Shown here: positions 6,423-8,888 of the stretch, piece after piece
How the letters are laid out: each line of letters begins with the position of its first letter
Numbering within the stretch: position 1 is the first letter of the stretch
NCBI GenBank assembly: GCA_020697475.1
Contig: JAJFMO010000103.1
Span: 1-8,888 of the forward strand
Length of the DNA stretch: 8,888 nucleotides
Source: Paenibacillaceae bacterium
GTDB taxonomy: Bacteria > Bacillota > Bacilli > Paenibacillales > NBRC-103111
Direction of reading: 5' to 3'
Notes under the pieces: generated by a model
Database searches by the model: none
What the model saw: the letters and a program-made list of their open reading frames with translations, nothing else
Told to the model about the DNA's origin: nothing
Program-made: the position numbers and the translations under genes

Positions 6423-7580
6423 TTACAGCATACTCTTGACGGAAGAATTGGTCTCGCCCGAATGCTTGAAACGGAGGTCGTCTCGGACCGAAACATCAAG
6501 TTTGGGAAAAGTATCGTTCCAATCGTGTCCCAACGTTTTCCACATAGACGGATATTGTTGATGCACACTTTCACCAAATCCGAAGATGTCTGTCTTGCAC
6601 TGCTTCTGAACTTTTTCAATGAGCTGCTGTACCGATTTCCGTGTCGAATCGCGGAGTTCATCCTGGATGATTTGGAAATCTTGACGTTTCGTCGGATCCA
6701 GGTTCGTATTGTTTTCGGCAATGTCTCCTGCTCCGGAGAGAAGGACGTCAATTTTTATTCGTTGTTTATCCATTCGCTTCACACGAATACGTCGACCTAA
6801 CGAATGCAGTTTGAGGCTAACCGTTCCATTTCCTTGTTTGACGAAATAAGTGAGAGTATAATCGGTTATTTTGCCCGTAATCCAATTGGCATAGAAGGAT
6901 TCTTTCGCATCCAGAAATCCGCTTAATTTCAGACCCTCCTGTTTGTTAAAAAGAGCAGATCCCATATATACGATTTGATTGGGATCCGTTAATTCAACCG
7001 CCGGCAACATGGGCTGCAAGCCCGGACACAAGGCATCCGACAGAATATTCCAGATATAATTACTTTTTAAGCCTAAAGTCGCCTGTTCATGGAAGAGCTC
7101 GGTAGCTGAAAATGGCTCAAAAATCGACTCTGCGGAAAGAATGTCTTTCGCTTGACCGTTTTTCACAATATATAGCTTGGAACGCAACTCCGCCTGAGGA
7201 TGACGAAGAAACACGTCTAACTGGTTGTCTATTCCATGCTCGGCCAACCTTTGTCCGATGAGAATGATCCGGCGATGACCAAAAAACATGTTCCGTGATA
7301 ACTGTGCCTGCAATTTGGGAAACGCATCGTAAACGTTCTTTCCAGTCGTGCTTAACACGAGGAAACTTTGTTTCTTCGTCCCTCCGCCGGATTCTTGTCC
7401 ACCTCCAGCACCGGAGGGTATCGCAACTTGAAGGCTAATTTGTAGCTGACCGTCTTTTGTTAAATCCAGCCCTGTTCCCAAAACGAATGCAAGCTGATCC
7501 GGTTCCTTCAGGTTCCAGCAGCCGGTTGTGCCCGATATCGTCAGAAGCAGCGCAAGACAAAGCTTACCTGCCCTCGTCAT
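6423..7580 (-). CDS. Ger(x)C-family spore germination lipoprotein (GerAC/GerKC type)
   Basis: A 385-residue protein with an N-terminal signal peptide of about 20 residues ending in GTTGC, so Cys21 is the predicted lipidation site. The residues after it (CWNLKEPDQLAFVLGTGLD) correspond to the CWDxxEL...AIVLGIGID start common in this family. The lipobox is unusual, with Thr instead of Leu/Val/Ile three residues before Cys. A Gly/Ser-rich linker (about 55-69) precedes the conserved FLVLSTTGKNVYDA region and RNMFFGHRRIILIG. It is the C subunit of the germinant receptor, anchored on the outer face of the spore inner membrane. Its ATG overlaps the stop codon of the GerA gene (ATGA), indicating translational coupling. 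Confidence 0.93.
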   Translation of the reverse strand: MTRAGKLCLALLLTISGTTGCWNLKEPDQLAFVLGTGLDLTKDGQLQISLQVAIPSGAGGGQESGGGTKKQSFLVLSTTGKNVYDAFPKLQAQLSRNMFFGHRRIILIGQRLAEHGIDNQLDVFLRHPQAELRSKLYIVKNGQAKDILSAESIFEPFSATELFHEQATLGLKSNYIWNILSDALCPGLQPMLPAVELTDPNQIVYMGSALFNKQEGLKLSGFLDAKESFYANWITGKITDYTLTYFVKQGNGTVSLKLHSLGRRIRVKRMDKQRIKIDVLLSGAGDIAENNTNLDPTKRQDFQIIQDELRDSTRKSVQQLIEKVQKQCKTDIFGFGESVHQQYPSMWKTLGHDWNDTFPKLDVSVRDDLRFKHSGETNSSVKSML

Positions 7581-8888
7581 GGGTGATTCGCCCCATTCTC
7601 CGCTTCGGTATGGATTACCCTCTTTCGAGGCCTTCGTATCAAGACGGCCTTCAGTCTGCGAGCAATCTCCGGAGCCACCGGGGTTAAATATGGAGTCCCA
7701 AACGGACTGAGTTGAATCAGGTGGATTAAAATCGCAATGATCCCGATCGCCAAACCATACAGGCCAAATATTCCGGATAGCATCAACAGGGGGAATCTTA
7801 ATATTCGAAAGGCATAGGCGAAACGATATCGCGGAATGATGAACGAGGATATTCCGGCAGCGGATACGACAATGACAATAGGCGCGGAAACGATACCGGC
7901 ACGAACCGCCGCCTCCCCGATGACCAATGCCCCAACGATACTGACGAGTGGCCCTATTTGTTTCGGCAAGCGGATCCCCGCCTCCCGTAAACCTTCAAAC
8001 ATAAACTCCATCATAAACACTTCAATGACTGTCGGAAAGGGTGACCTCTCCCGCAGCGTGGCAATCGTCAGCATCAATTTTTGCGGGATCATCTCTGGAT
8101 GAAAGTTGGTTAAGGCAATATAAAAGGAAGGAAATAAGACGGAGAAGAGAGCAAATATATAGCGTACCCAGCGAATCAAGGAGACAAACAAAAATCGTTC
8201 ATAATAATCGTCAGGCGCTTGAAGCCCTTCCCAGAGCGTCATGGGAACGACAAGGGCACAACCGCTTCCATTGCATAATATGGCCACTTTTCCCTCCATC
8301 AATGCTCCAACAACGACGTCAGGGCGCTCGGTAACCATCATTTGCGGAAAGGGAGATAGATGAGTGTCTTCAATGGATTCTTCGATATACCCCGAATCGA
8401 GAATTCCTTCGATCTCTATCTGATTTACTCTTTTTCGGACTTCATTCAATACGGATGTGGAAGCGATTCCCTCAACATAGGTGATAACTACATCCGTTTG
8501 GGTCAATTCTCCGATTTTTAGGGATTCGAATTTCAGCTTCGGCGTGGCCAATATCCTGCGAAGCATAATCGTATTGGATTGCAGGAGCTCTGTAAAGCTT
8601 TCTTTGGATCCCCGAATCGATGATTCAACAGAAGGCTCTTCGATCGCTCGAGTCTTAAACTTGGACACATCGGCAAGAAGGGCGGTATCCTCCCCGTCGG
8701 CTAAGATCGCCAGGCTTCCCTTTAAGATTTGGGCAGCAATTTCATCAAGACTTGAAAGCTTCTTGCTTTTCAAAACTGAAAAGTGCTCTTGAGCGAACAT
8801 TTGGGCGACACTATCGATTGTCTCAAGACCTTGAGGCAATCCTTCGTAAATGAACGGCTTAAGAACGTTTGAAATAATTATGTCTGTG
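7577..8888 (-). CDS. GerA-family spore germination protein, A subunit (N terminus outside window)
   Basis: The reading frame is open to the right edge, giving 436 visible codons; family members are usually about 480-530 residues, so roughly 50-90 N-terminal residues are missing. A soluble N-terminal region is followed by the signature VTERPDVVVGALMEGKVAIL segment. The membrane domain then carries the conserved SPFPTVIEVFMMEFMFEGLREAGIRLP and VIGEAAVRAGIVSAPIVIVV stretches (each given here in part), and the protein ends in a basic cytosolic tail. It is the A subunit of a nutrient germinant receptor in the spore inner membrane. The operon promoter must lie beyond 8888. An internal TTG at 8837-8839 should not be taken as a start, because the frame continues upstream with family-like sequence (FIYEGLPQGLETID). 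Confidence 0.95.
   Translation of the reverse strand, partial: TDIIISNVLKPFIYEGLPQGLETIDSVAQMFAQEHFSVLKSKKLSSLDEIAAQILKGSLAILADGEDTALLADVSKFKTRAIEEPSVESSIRGSKESFTELLQSNTIMLRRILATPKLKFESLKIGELTQTDVVITYVEGIASTSVLNEVRKRVNQIEIEGILDSGYIEESIEDTHLSPFPQMMVTERPDVVVGALMEGKVAILCNGSGCALVVPMTLWEGLQAPDDYYERFLFVSLIRWVRYIFALFSVLFPSFYIALTNFHPEMIPQKLMLTIATLRERSPFPTVIEVFMMEFMFEGLREAGIRLPKQIGPLVSIVGALVIGEAAVRAGIVSAPIVIVVSAAGISSFIIPRYRFAYAFRILRFPLLMLSGIFGLYGLAIGIIAILIHLIQLSPFGTPYLTPVAPEIARRLKAVLIRRPRKRVIHTEAENGANHP

Noticed and set aside
8837..8839. TTG as the start codon of the GerA-family gene
   Set aside because: The frame stays open to the window edge with family-like residues and the protein would be too short, so the true start lies outside.

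Overview
The window looks like chromosomal DNA of an endospore-forming Firmicute, most likely in the Paenibacillus/Cohnella range. Three pieces of evidence support this: a GerA-type germinant receptor operon, strong GGAGG-type ribosome binding sites, and a mix of sugar isomerases, Gfo/Idh/MocA oxidoreductases and ECF sigma factors typical of that group. The genus is an inference. Coding density is high and no gene-free stretch exceeds about 110 bases. No tRNA, rRNA, CRISPR array or insertion sequence was seen.

Left part (1-3626, all minus strand): five genes run head to tail with gaps of 34, 37-38, 74 and 18 bases. In transcription order they are an NmrA-like atypical SDR (2886-3626), an epimerase-type SDR (1997-2851, GTG start), a TIM-barrel sugar phosphate isomerase (1200-1958), a Gfo/Idh/MocA oxidoreductase (97-1125), and the first 26 codons of a second isomerase paralogous to the first (1-78). 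The last three look like part of a sugar or polyol catabolic operon. The two SDRs are better explained by the sigma factor next to them.

Centre (3627-5338): divergent from the SDRs is an ECF41/SigJ-type sigma factor with a fused C-terminal SnoaL-like domain. It carries all three family motifs (WLPEP, DGGGK, NPDKL). The 108-base divergent spacer contains TGTCACA-N15-CGTT facing the SDR genes, very close to the promoter signature recalled for ECF41 factors. The layout fits a compact regulon in which the sigma factor drives the neighbouring oxidoreductase and epimerase genes. The sigma gene overlaps by 4 bases (ATGA) a 237-residue protein of unknown function. Its N-terminal block resembles DUF7002/DarT-like ADP-ribosyltransferase-fold proteins, and this is the most unusual element of the window.

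Right part (5297-8888, all minus strand): a tricistronic spore germination receptor operon in the order A-C-B, as in gerK. It consists of a GerA-family subunit (N terminus outside the window), a GerC-family lipoprotein joined to it by an ATGA overlap, and a GerB-family permease. The 3' end of the permease gene overlaps the 3' end of the convergent unknown gene by 42 bases, leaving no room for an intergenic terminator.
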